This document shows positions 7,133 through 13,959 of a stretch of 16,907 bases of DNA, in pieces (position 1 is the first letter of the stretch; each line of letters opens with the position of its first letter). The notes beneath the pieces are model-generated. The model saw only the letters and a list, made by a program, of their open reading frames with translations. It did no database searches and was not told the DNA's origin. This stretch comes from JAJFTV01 sp964426355 (lineage in GTDB: Bacteria > Chloroflexota > Anaerolineae > Anaerolineales > Anaerolineaceae): assembly GCA_964426355.1 (NCBI GenBank), contig CAYRRA010000096.1, forward strand, positions 1 through 16,907, in the 5' to 3' direction. The position numbers and the translations under genes were made by a program.

Positions 7133-7789
7133 ATGGATCAAAAGATCACCCTTTTAATCGTAGATGATTATCCGGTTGTTTTAAGTGGGCTGGTAGCGAT
7201 GTTTAAAAACCATGAAGATATTGAATTGGTTGGTGTAGCAAATAATGGTGAAAAAGCGGTAGAACTCGCCAAACAGCTTCAACCGAAAGTGATATTGATG
7301 AATCTTGTCATGCCAGGTATGGATGGTGTAGAAGCAACTCGACAAATCAGAAAAATTTCACCAGAAACGAATGTGATCATTTTTTCTGGTATGAGTTCAT
7401 ACGAGGCGGTTACGCCAGCGTTAAATGCGGGTGCAATTGGTTATATTCTCAAAGATGCAACAGAACCGGAACTGGTACAGGCTGTTCGCCAGGTTGCCCG
7501 CGGTGATGCCTGCCTGCACCCTATCGCAGTTCAACAGCTCATTAAGCAAATGCACGGCGGTGAAGAGCAAGAAGGGTTGATAAAAAAGTTAACCGAGCGC
7601 GAACTCAGCGTGTTGAAATTGATGGCAAAAGGATATACCAATCACGAAATTGCCAAATTCATGGTCGTCAGTGCCACAACGGTACACTCTCATGTCAGTC
7701 ACATCCTCGCCAAACTGGAGGTTTCAAGCCGGACACAGGCGGTAATCTATGCAATGCGTGCCGGTATTGTGAGCCCGGTGGATGATTAA
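7133..7789 (+). CDS. NarL/LuxR-type response regulator with an atypical receiver (Asp to Asn at the phospho-acceptor)
   Basis: A 218-residue cytoplasmic DNA-binding regulator. The N-terminal receiver (about 4-120) has the acidic pair Asp11-Asp12, Ser85 in the Thr/Ser position and the conserved Lys107 (YILKDA). The phospho-acceptor position reads LMNLVMPGMDG, so residue 57 is Asn (codon AAT, 7301-7303) instead of the usual Asp. The C-terminal LuxR-type helix-turn-helix (about 152-212) is intact: LTERELSVLKLMAKGYTNHEIA, then VHSHVSHILAKL. The ATG at 7133 is preferred to a GTG at 7109 because CGAGG lies five bases upstream and the receiver then begins at its usual place. No histidine kinase is adjacent. 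It precedes the CBS-importer-hydrogenase operon on the same strand and is a candidate regulator of it (inference only). Confidence 0.93.
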   Translation: MDQKITLLIVDDYPVVLSGLVAMFKNHEDIELVGVANNGEKAVELAKQLQPKVILMNLVMPGMDGVEATRQIRKISPETNVIIFSGMSSYEAVTPALNAGAIGYILKDATEPELVQAVRQVARGDACLHPIAVQQLIKQMHGGEEQEGLIKKLTERELSVLKLMAKGYTNHEIAKFMVVSATTVHSHVSHILAKLEVSSRTQAVIYAMRAGIVSPVDD

Positions 7790-8189
7790 CAGGACGAATC
7801 CAGGGGGTGTGTAGTTTTGTTACAGACTTTTTTCTGATGTATATTCATCACCAATAACCATAGCATTTTGTCATCAGACGAGCCATCTTTAACGCTGAGG
7901 TGTTTCTCCTTATAAATGATGAGAAACACCTCGTATTTTACATTGACATGGTCTCACATCCTTTGTGGAGGAAAATATCATTCCTTCTGAGACTGCCAGA
8001 TTCCGTTATTCTGCTGATGTGATAACTTGCCTATTCTCCTATACTCACTGTGCTGCTATGAAATTGACCTAAGGTGGATACCGGTTCTGGTTTCCGCCCC
8101 AGGTAAAGCGAATCTGGCAATCGTTTTTGAGCAATCTCTGGGCGGTTACCAGGCGCATTATCCAAATTCTGTAATAGTGAGGTATCAGT
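7790..8189. other. Intergenic region before the CBS/importer/hydrogenase operon
   Basis: About 400 bases. It holds a perfect 12-bp hairpin at 7897-7932 and then the likely promoter region for the seven-gene operon. TTGACA at 7943-7948 and TATACT at 8040-8045 are present, but neither has a well-spaced partner. No Rex- or FNR-type operator was recognised. A reading frame from 8027 runs into the CBS gene in another frame and shows no family features. Confidence 0.6.
7897..7932 (+). terminator. Perfect 12-bp hairpin after the response regulator gene
   Basis: GAGGTGTTTCTC (7897-7908) pairs exactly with GAGAAACACCTC (7921-7932) around a 12-base A/T-rich loop, followed by GTATTTTAC. It lies 107 bases past the regulator stop codon. 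The U-tract is short, so termination is likely but not certain. The perfect symmetry would also suit an operator. Confidence 0.5.
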
Positions 8190-9026
8190 ATGATCAATGG
8201 AATCGTAAAATTTTGGATGACAAACCCTGTTATCACTGTTTCCCCCGGTACTTCTCTGACTTCTGCCAGGCAGTTGGTGGATCAGCACAAAATCAGGGTA
8301 CTGCCGGTTGTGGAAAATGACAAATTGGTTGGAATCACCACACGGCGTGGGCTGTTGCGTCTGGATTTATCGCTGTTAGATAAAAATTCCTGGCATGAGA
8401 GTGTGCCGTTAAACGAAGAAACCGTTAGCGATGTAATGACCACCAACCCAATAATGATCCTCTCAACTGCGCCCATTCCAAAAGCTGCCCGCATCATGCT
8501 GGAGAATAAAATCACGGCACTTCCGGTGATGGAGAACGAAAAGATGGTCGGCATTTTGACGAATTCCGATCTTTTGCGTTTCATCATCGAGGAATACCCG
8601 TCTCTTAAGACACAACTTCCAGTAAACAGGTATATGACCGATGATGTCGTTACGATCGAGAAGGATACCAGTCTCTTGGAAGCTCACCGGTTGATGGGTA
8701 CCAAACGCATTCGCTCGCTGCCAGTTGTTGATGATGGAAACCTGGTTGGTCTGATCACCCGCACCGACTTGATGAGCAGTGACCCATCGCGGCTGGCATC
8801 GCGCAACAAACAGGAACTCTCTCTACGGGTTTTAACTCAGCCTGTAGAAAAAATCATGAGCCAATCCATCATCACGGTTTCACCGAATGCGCAGGTGATT
8901 GAGGCTGCTCGTTTGATGCTGGAAAACAAAATTCATTGTTTGCCCGTTTTGGATGCCGACAAAAAATTAACAGGAATCATTACTGAGAGCGATTTATTCC
9001 TCATGGTTGTCCAGAAGTTCTTTTAG
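8190..9026 (+). CDS. Four-CBS-domain protein (double Bateman module)
   Basis: A 278-residue soluble protein made almost entirely of four CBS domains, at about 6-57, 79-131, 146-195 and 218-270. Each has the pattern VMT..P..I followed by a helix, LPVV, and G-I/L-x-T. The T-x-x-D motif that contacts nucleotide ribose is present in domains 2-4 (TNSD, TRTD, TESD) but reads TRRG in domain 1, so that site may have lost ligand binding. CBS pairs bind AMP, ATP, NAD or S-adenosylmethionine and act as energy or cofactor sensors. There is no attached enzyme or DNA-binding domain, so it must act on a partner protein. GTGAGG seven bases before the ATG supports the start. It is the first gene of the operon, eight bases before the importer lipoprotein gene. 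It may gate the importer ATPase or the hydrogenase (inference). Confidence 0.93.
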   Translation: MINGIVKFWMTNPVITVSPGTSLTSARQLVDQHKIRVLPVVENDKLVGITTRRGLLRLDLSLLDKNSWHESVPLNEETVSDVMTTNPIMILSTAPIPKAARIMLENKITALPVMENEKMVGILTNSDLLRFIIEEYPSLKTQLPVNRYMTDDVVTIEKDTSLLEAHRLMGTKRIRSLPVVDDGNLVGLITRTDLMSSDPSRLASRNKQELSLRVLTQPVEKIMSQSIITVSPNAQVIEAARLMLENKIHCLPVLDADKKLTGIITESDLFLMVVQKFF

Positions 9027-9034
9027 TATACGAG

Positions 9035-10045
9035 ATGGCTATGATGATGAAACCCAAATATCTGATGCACATCCTCCTTGCGTGGTTCATCTTCTGTATA
9101 GCTGGGTGTGCGGGGCTGACTTCAGAATTTCCCGACAGCCCGGTACAACAAGGCGATACTCAGAACGCAGCCCTGGAAACTGGAATGGCACAACCAGGCT
9201 GGGTGATCTATGCACCTGCCTCTACCACTTCCATACCCATCATTCTTGCTGCAAAAGAAATCGACCAGGCACAACTCACTCTTTTCACCAGCCAGGAACA
9301 GGCAAACACACTTTTTATGCGTGGTGAAATTTCAATGCTAGTCGGGGGTCTTTCAGTAGGACTTAGCCTTTATCGGAATGGAATTCCGATTCAAATCCAA
9401 TCCACTTATGTCAGTGGGCTGTCGTACCTTGTGACCACTGGAAATGTAACAAATCGTTTCTCCGACATTAAAGGAACGCAAGTGTATGTACCGTTCTCAG
9501 GGTCACCGATTGAAGAAGTTTCGCAGCATTTGGCAGAATGTGAAGGACTGCAATGGGGTGTGGATATACTGCCAGTTTATGCGCCATTCGAAACCTCTAC
9601 TGCGCTGCTAAAAGAGGGTGAAGCCACATCGGTACTCCTACCCGAACCCTACCCATCGCTGCTGGAGAATAATCCTGACGTTCACATCTCTTTCAGTCTC
9701 TCCGACCTGTGGAATTATTGCCACCCCGGTGATGAAGGATATCCACAAATTGGCGTCTTGGTTAACCCAGATTGGGCTAAAGGTCATGAGGTTGAGATCG
9801 AAGCATTCAACGATGCCATATTTGCTGCGATTGAACTAATCAACAATGAACCAGAAACCGCGGTTGAGATGGTTAAAGATGATTTTCAAGTCCCGGCGGA
9901 AGTTCTCCTTAACGCGATTCATCGCACGCAATATCAGTTATTCACCGGTAGTGAAATGCAAGACCGGATCGATACCTATTATCAGGCAATTGGAAAGCCT
10001 CTCGATGAAAACGATGCAAAGTTCTTTCTCAACCCTGAAAAATGA
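9035..10045 (+). CDS. ABC importer solute-binding lipoprotein, NMT1/SsuA-like
   Basis: A 336-residue lipoprotein. A short basic start and hydrophobic helix end in the lipobox IAGC (Cys25). The mature part starts with GWVIYAPASTTSIPIILAAK, followed by FTSQEQANTLFMRGEISMLVG, FSDIKGTQVYVPFSGSP and a C-terminal helical region (NNEPETAVEMVKDDF). This order matches receptors of the nitrate/sulfonate/thiamine-precursor/riboflavin class (NMT1 or type-II fold). The similarity is structural in flavour rather than strong motif identity, so the ligand is unknown. Several in-frame ATGs lie within the first five codons and the ribosome-binding site is poor, which suggests coupling to the CBS gene ending eight bases upstream. 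The 3' end overlaps the permease gene by 41 bases. Confidence 0.85.
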   Translation: MAMMMKPKYLMHILLAWFIFCIAGCAGLTSEFPDSPVQQGDTQNAALETGMAQPGWVIYAPASTTSIPIILAAKEIDQAQLTLFTSQEQANTLFMRGEISMLVGGLSVGLSLYRNGIPIQIQSTYVSGLSYLVTTGNVTNRFSDIKGTQVYVPFSGSPIEEVSQHLAECEGLQWGVDILPVYAPFETSTALLKEGEATSVLLPEPYPSLLENNPDVHISFSLSDLWNYCHPGDEGYPQIGVLVNPDWAKGHEVEIEAFNDAIFAAIELINNEPETAVEMVKDDFQVPAEVLLNAIHRTQYQLFTGSEMQDRIDTYYQAIGKPLDENDAKFFLNPEK

Positions 10046-10766
10046 ATTGATTGGGCTGGGTCTGATTATGGCTGGTTGGATGATCGCATCCATCTTTGTG
10101 CCAGCCTATATCGTTCCATCACCATTTGATATTTGGGCGAACCTGGGTGAATTGATCCCAGATCAATTCTTCCATCACCTAACCGTCACTCTTTACCGCG
10201 TTTTGATAGGCTTTTGCCTTGCGTGGATCATTGGCACATTTCTGGGGTGGTTGGCATTTTTGAGGGGTTGGGGGGGACAACTCAATTCAGCGATGACCGC
10301 TCTTCAAATCTTGCCGGGGGTAATTTTAGGGGTGATATTCCTGCTGGTTTGTGGCATCGGTCATACTGCTCCGATTTTGCTGGTCGCAATCCTGGTTTTA
10401 CCGACACTTGCAGTCAATACTTACAATGGATTATTTTCAAGAGATATTCGGCAAGAAGAATATCTTCGTTCTCAACACGTCAGTAAGTGGATGGTCTACC
10501 GCCTGGTTTACTTTCCCGCATTGATACCCAACCTTCAAAGTAATATCAATCTTGGCGTAAGCCTTGCGATTAAAGTGGTTGTGCTTGGAGAGTTTATTGG
10601 TTCACAGGATGGTTTGGGTTTTTTACTCAATACAGCCCGTATCCACCTGGATATGAAAGCCGTCTTCTTTTATCTGTTGGTTTTACTGGTTTTCTCTTTA
10701 ATCATCCAGGCACTTCGTTCAGTATTCTTTTCAGTCTATTTCCGTAAATACTTTCACCCAGGGTAA
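10005..10766 (+). CDS. ABC importer permease, SsuC/TauC-like
   Basis: A 253-residue polytopic inner-membrane protein. The start at 10005 is chosen because GGAAAG lies seven bases upstream and the first helix (IGLGLIMAGWMIASIFV) then follows directly. The longer upstream frame is only overlap with the receptor gene. YIVPSPFDIWANL, TLYRVLIGF and the later LGEFIGSQDGLGFLL are typical of nitrate/sulfonate-class permeases. The EAA loop is recognisable (EEYLRSQHVSKWMVYRLVYF) but has lost the usual central glycine, and it marks the contact with the ATPase. The gene overlaps the receptor gene and ends four bases before the ATPase gene. Confidence 0.88.
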   Translation: MKTMQSSFSTLKNELIGLGLIMAGWMIASIFVPAYIVPSPFDIWANLGELIPDQFFHHLTVTLYRVLIGFCLAWIIGTFLGWLAFLRGWGGQLNSAMTALQILPGVILGVIFLLVCGIGHTAPILLVAILVLPTLAVNTYNGLFSRDIRQEEYLRSQHVSKWMVYRLVYFPALIPNLQSNINLGVSLAIKVVVLGEFIGSQDGLGFLLNTARIHLDMKAVFFYLLVLLVFSLIIQALRSVFFSVYFRKYFHPG

Positions 10767-10770
10767 AAAA

Positions 10771-11526
10771 ATGCGCTCCGAGTTGATTTTCCGGATTTCC
10801 GGGCTCACAAAAAAATACGGAACCGAAACCGTGATCGACGGCTTATCGATAGAGGTTTTTCAAGGTGAACGGATCGGCATCTTTGCACCATCAGGTGCAG
10901 GAAAAACCACCCTGGTCCGCATCTTTACCGGTTTGGAGATAGCCGATGGCGGGCAAATGGATTGGTTTGGTTCATGCCCTGAAACGATTTTCCAGGAACC
11001 TCGCCTGTTCCCGTTTCTTACTGTTGAAGAAAATATCTGGCTCCCATTTACTGCCAGGAAGAAAAAGATCAGCCATGATACCAGGCGGCTCTATTCACAA
11101 TGGCTGGAGGTATGTGGATTGAACCCATATATTAAACATTACCCTTATCAGATTTCTGGCGGCATGAAGCAAAAAGTCGCCCTGATCCGTGGTTTATTGG
11201 GAAGACCTGATTTCGTGATTATGGATGAGCCTTTTCAATCCATCGATGTCAGCTCCAAAAGAACCATCGTTCAATTCATCCTTGAAACCTGCCCTGGCAG
11301 TACCCTTCTCTTGATTACGCACGATGAGGAGGAATTGCCCCTTCTGGTAGAAAAGGTGCTCTTTTTTCAAAAAACGCAATTATCGCAGCCAGTGGAAATT
11401 TCAACCAAAGGTTTTTTCGCTGATGCGACTCGCCCAAACCCGTTTTCGAGGTCATTTCAAAAACATGATAAACCAACACAGAATACCCCATCTACTTCAT
11501 TCATACGCAACCTGGAGGCACAATGA
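10771..11526 (+). CDS. ABC importer ATPase, SsuB/TauB-like
   Basis: A 251-residue cytoplasmic ATP-binding subunit. Walker A is PSGAGKTT (40-47). The Q-loop is FQEPRLFPF (Gln75). The signature is ISGGMKQK (128-135), with Ile in place of the usual Leu. Walker B is FVIMDEP (148-154), the D-loop is SID, and the switch His is 184 (ITHDEEE). The short Q-loop-to-signature region and the RLFPFLTVEENI wording suit the nitrate/sulfonate class. The C-terminus is a Ser/Thr/Pro-rich tail without a recognised domain. Its stop codon overlaps the start of the NuoE-like gene by four bases (ATGA at 11523-11526), so importer and hydrogenase genes are translationally coupled. Confidence 0.93.
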   Translation: MRSELIFRISGLTKKYGTETVIDGLSIEVFQGERIGIFAPSGAGKTTLVRIFTGLEIADGGQMDWFGSCPETIFQEPRLFPFLTVEENIWLPFTARKKKISHDTRRLYSQWLEVCGLNPYIKHYPYQISGGMKQKVALIRGLLGRPDFVIMDEPFQSIDVSSKRTIVQFILETCPGSTLLLITHDEEELPLLVEKVLFFQKTQLSQPVEISTKGFFADATRPNPFSRSFQKHDKPTQNTPSTSFIRNLEAQ

Positions 11527-12080
11527 TGAATACTCCCATCACTCAAACTTGCTGTGAGAAAAATCGCAGCCGTGAATTCTCAGAGCTTGATCGGTATATT
11601 GCTGATCTCAATTTAGATCGGAACAATCCGCGCCGGAAAGATACGCTGATCTTAACACTCCATCATGCCCAACAGATTTTCGGCTATTTACCGGAGAAGG
11701 TACAGGTGTATATTGCGCGTCGTTACAATATTTCTCACGCAGAAGTATCTGGGGTGATCAGTTTTTACAACTTTTTCACGACAACCCCGAAAGGGAAAAT
11801 CCAAATTAATGTCTGTATGGGCACCGCATGTTATGTCAACGGCGCCGAGAAAGTCCTGAAGGAATTCGAAAGGATTTTAGGGATTAAATCCGGTGAGGTA
11901 TCAAAGGACGGTAAATTCTCCATCGAGAGCTTGCGCTGTATTGGCGCTTGTGGGTTAGCTCCAGTGGTGACAATCAATCAAAGGGTGTTTGGAAAGGTCA
12001 AGGTCAGCGACGTTCATGACATCATCGAACAATACCTGGTTGAAGAAAACACAAAAGAAATGGAGATTTCCAATGTCTGA
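11523..12080 (+). CDS. hydC: NAD-linked [FeFe]-hydrogenase small subunit, NuoE-like (HydC/HndA type)
   Basis: A 185-residue cytoplasmic thioredoxin-fold [2Fe-2S] protein of the NuoE family. An N-terminal helical region (LILTLHHAQQIFGYLPEK) is followed by the ferredoxin domain. Its cluster ligands are Cys98 and Cys103 (VCMGTACY) and Cys139 and Cys143 (CIGACGLAPV). In trimeric hydrogenases this subunit passes electrons to or from the flavin subunit. GGAGG lies four bases before the first ATG and seven before the adjacent in-frame second ATG (11526), so either may be used. It overlaps the ATPase gene by four bases and the HydB gene by eight. The context with NuoF-like and [FeFe] catalytic genes rules out respiratory complex I. 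Confidence 0.94.
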   Translation: MMNTPITQTCCEKNRSREFSELDRYIADLNLDRNNPRRKDTLILTLHHAQQIFGYLPEKVQVYIARRYNISHAEVSGVISFYNFFTTTPKGKIQINVCMGTACYVNGAEKVLKEFERILGIKSGEVSKDGKFSIESLRCIGACGLAPVVTINQRVFGKVKVSDVHDIIEQYLVEENTKEMEISNV

Positions 12081-13950
12081 AATCAAATCAAAAGATCAAT
12101 TGATGGACGTTTTTCAGATCAATAGAGAACGTCTGGATCTCCGTAGAGGTATTGATTCAAACGAAAATGCTAAGTTGATTCTCATTTGCGGTGGCACGGG
12201 TTGCCAGGCGTCACAGAGTCAGAAAATCCTGGAAGAATTTCAGCGTTTGATCCAAATTCACGGTGTTGGTGACCGCGTGCAGGCAACCATATCGGGCTGC
12301 TTCGGTTTTTGTGAAAAAGGTCCTGTTATGGAGGTCTATCCGGAAGGAGTTTTTTACGTCCATGTGACACCGGAAGACGTGGCTGAAATCTTTGAAGAGC
12401 ATATCATTCATGGTCGGGTGGTACCCCGTATGTTGTACGAAGACCCAAAAACGAAACAGCGCTGCGAAAATGCAAAAGATATTGATTTCTACAAACTCCA
12501 ACAGAGGATTGCTCTTCGCAACTGCGGGCTGCTAAACCCGGAAGACATCCAGGATTACCTGGCATCAGGCGGTTATCAGTCATTAGCAAAGGTTATCACT
12601 GAAATGACCCCTGAAGAAGTTATTTCTGAAATGGAGAAATCAGGTCTTCGTGGACGGGGCGGGGCGGGTTTCTTAACCGGGAGAAAGTGGAGGTTTGCAA
12701 GACAGAGCGCAAACGAAGAGAAGTTTGTCATTTGCAATGCAGATGAAGGCGACCCCGGTGCGTTTATGGATCGGTCGATTATGGAAGGTGACTCTCATAG
12801 CGTTATCGAAGGCATGGCGATTGCAGCCTACGCGATTGGGGCACAGCAAGGTTATGTTTACATACGCGCAGAATATCCGCTGGCTGTAAAAAGGTTACAA
12901 ATAGCGCTTAGACAGGCACGCGAAGAAGGTTTTTTGGGGAAAAATATCCTCGGGACCGATTTTTGTTTTGATATCTCCATCCGCCTCGGTGCAGGTGCCT
13001 TCGTTTGTGGTGAGGAAACTGCTTTGATCCATTCGATTGAAGGAAAACGCGGCGAACCGGGTACCAAACCGCCATTTCCAGCTCAAAGTGGCTTATGGGC
13101 TACACCATCGATTGTCAACAATGTTGAAACACTCGCAAATGTCCCGGTGATTTACCAACGCGGTGCTGATTGGTTCAATAAAATAGGCACAGAAACTTCC
13201 AAAGGAACGAAGGTTTTTGCGCTGGCGGGCAAAGTCAACAATGTGGGTCTCGTTGAAGTACCGATGGGGACAACCCTTCGCGAAATCATCTTTGATGTGG
13301 GGGGTGGGATTAAAGGGGGTGGGAAATTCAAAGCCGCGCAGACAGGTGGACCTTCAGGCGGCTGTATCCCCGAACAGTTTTTGGATACGCCAATTGATTA
13401 TGAATCGCTGACGAGTATCGGGTCGATGATGGGTTCTGGCGGCATGATTATTATGAGCGATCAAGATTGCATGGTGAACCTGGCACGTTTCTACATGGAG
13501 TTTATTGTAGAGGAATCTTGTGGTCGCTGTGCACCATGCCGTATCGGGAATAAACGTATGCTGGAGATTCTCACTGCAATCACCGATGGAAATGGGACCG
13601 AAAAAGATATCGAAGAATTGAAGAGCCTCGCTGAAACGATCATCGATACATCACTGTGTGGCTTGGGGCAAACAGCGCCAAACCCTGTGCTTTCAACCTT
13701 GAAATATTTCATGGATGAATACCTGGAGCATGTAAGGGAAAAACGCTGTAAAGCGGGTGTCTGTCAAAACCTATTGAGGTACGAGATTCTTCCGGAAAAG
13801 TGTATTGGTTGTACAGCGTGCATGCGTGGCTGTCCGGTGAATGCCATCAGCGGATCGGCAAAACAGGTGCATGTCATCGATCAATCTGTCTGTATCAAAT
13901 GCGGCGTTTGCATCACTCGCTGCAAATTCTCAGCCATCACGAGGAAATAA
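12073..13950 (+). CDS. hydB: NAD-linked [FeFe]-hydrogenase flavoprotein subunit, NuoF-like (HydB/HndC type)
   Basis: A 625-residue cytoplasmic iron-sulfur flavoprotein. Domains in order: an N-terminal thioredoxin-like [2Fe-2S] domain (Cys39, Cys44, Cys76, Cys80); the FMN/NADH-binding core with GLRGRGGAGF (191-200), CNADEGDPGAFMDRS and GAGAFVCGEETALIHSIEG (306-324); a NuoF-type [4Fe-4S] site (Cys483, Cys486, Cys489, Cys529); a CKAGVC segment (559-564); and a C-terminal two-cluster ferredoxin domain (Cys577/580/583/587 and Cys607/610/613/617). This is the full architecture of HydB from electron-bifurcating hydrogenases, where FMN splits or merges electrons between NADH and ferredoxin. The ATG at 12073 is chosen because GGAG lies seven bases upstream. 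A longer upstream frame only overlaps the previous gene. It overlaps the NuoE-like gene by eight bases. Confidence 0.96.
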   Translation: MSEIKSKDQLMDVFQINRERLDLRRGIDSNENAKLILICGGTGCQASQSQKILEEFQRLIQIHGVGDRVQATISGCFGFCEKGPVMEVYPEGVFYVHVTPEDVAEIFEEHIIHGRVVPRMLYEDPKTKQRCENAKDIDFYKLQQRIALRNCGLLNPEDIQDYLASGGYQSLAKVITEMTPEEVISEMEKSGLRGRGGAGFLTGRKWRFARQSANEEKFVICNADEGDPGAFMDRSIMEGDSHSVIEGMAIAAYAIGAQQGYVYIRAEYPLAVKRLQIALRQAREEGFLGKNILGTDFCFDISIRLGAGAFVCGEETALIHSIEGKRGEPGTKPPFPAQSGLWATPSIVNNVETLANVPVIYQRGADWFNKIGTETSKGTKVFALAGKVNNVGLVEVPMGTTLREIIFDVGGGIKGGGKFKAAQTGGPSGGCIPEQFLDTPIDYESLTSIGSMMGSGGMIIMSDQDCMVNLARFYMEFIVEESCGRCAPCRIGNKRMLEILTAITDGNGTEKDIEELKSLAETIIDTSLCGLGQTAPNPVLSTLKYFMDEYLEHVREKRCKAGVCQNLLRYEILPEKCIGCTACMRGCPVNAISGSAKQVHVIDQSVCIKCGVCITRCKFSAITRK

Positions 13951-13959
13951 GGAGAAATC

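Noticed and set aside
8027..8320. 97-codon frame before and into the CBS gene
   Set aside because: It has no recognisable domain, overlaps the well-supported CBS gene in another frame, and has no clear ribosome-binding site.
9846..10004. Upstream extension of the SsuC-like permease frame
   Set aside because: It overlaps the receptor gene for a further 160 bases, looks unlike membrane-permease sequence, and a good GGAAAG precedes the ATG at 10005.
11989..12072. Upstream extension of the HydB frame
   Set aside because: It lies inside the NuoE-like gene; the ATG at 12073 has GGAG at proper spacing and begins a normal HydB N-terminus.
11523..13950. Respiratory complex I (NuoE/NuoF) subunits
   Set aside because: The NuoF-like protein has extra N-terminal [2Fe-2S] and C-terminal two-cluster ferredoxin domains, and the next gene is an [FeFe]-hydrogenase catalytic subunit, so these are HydC and HydB.
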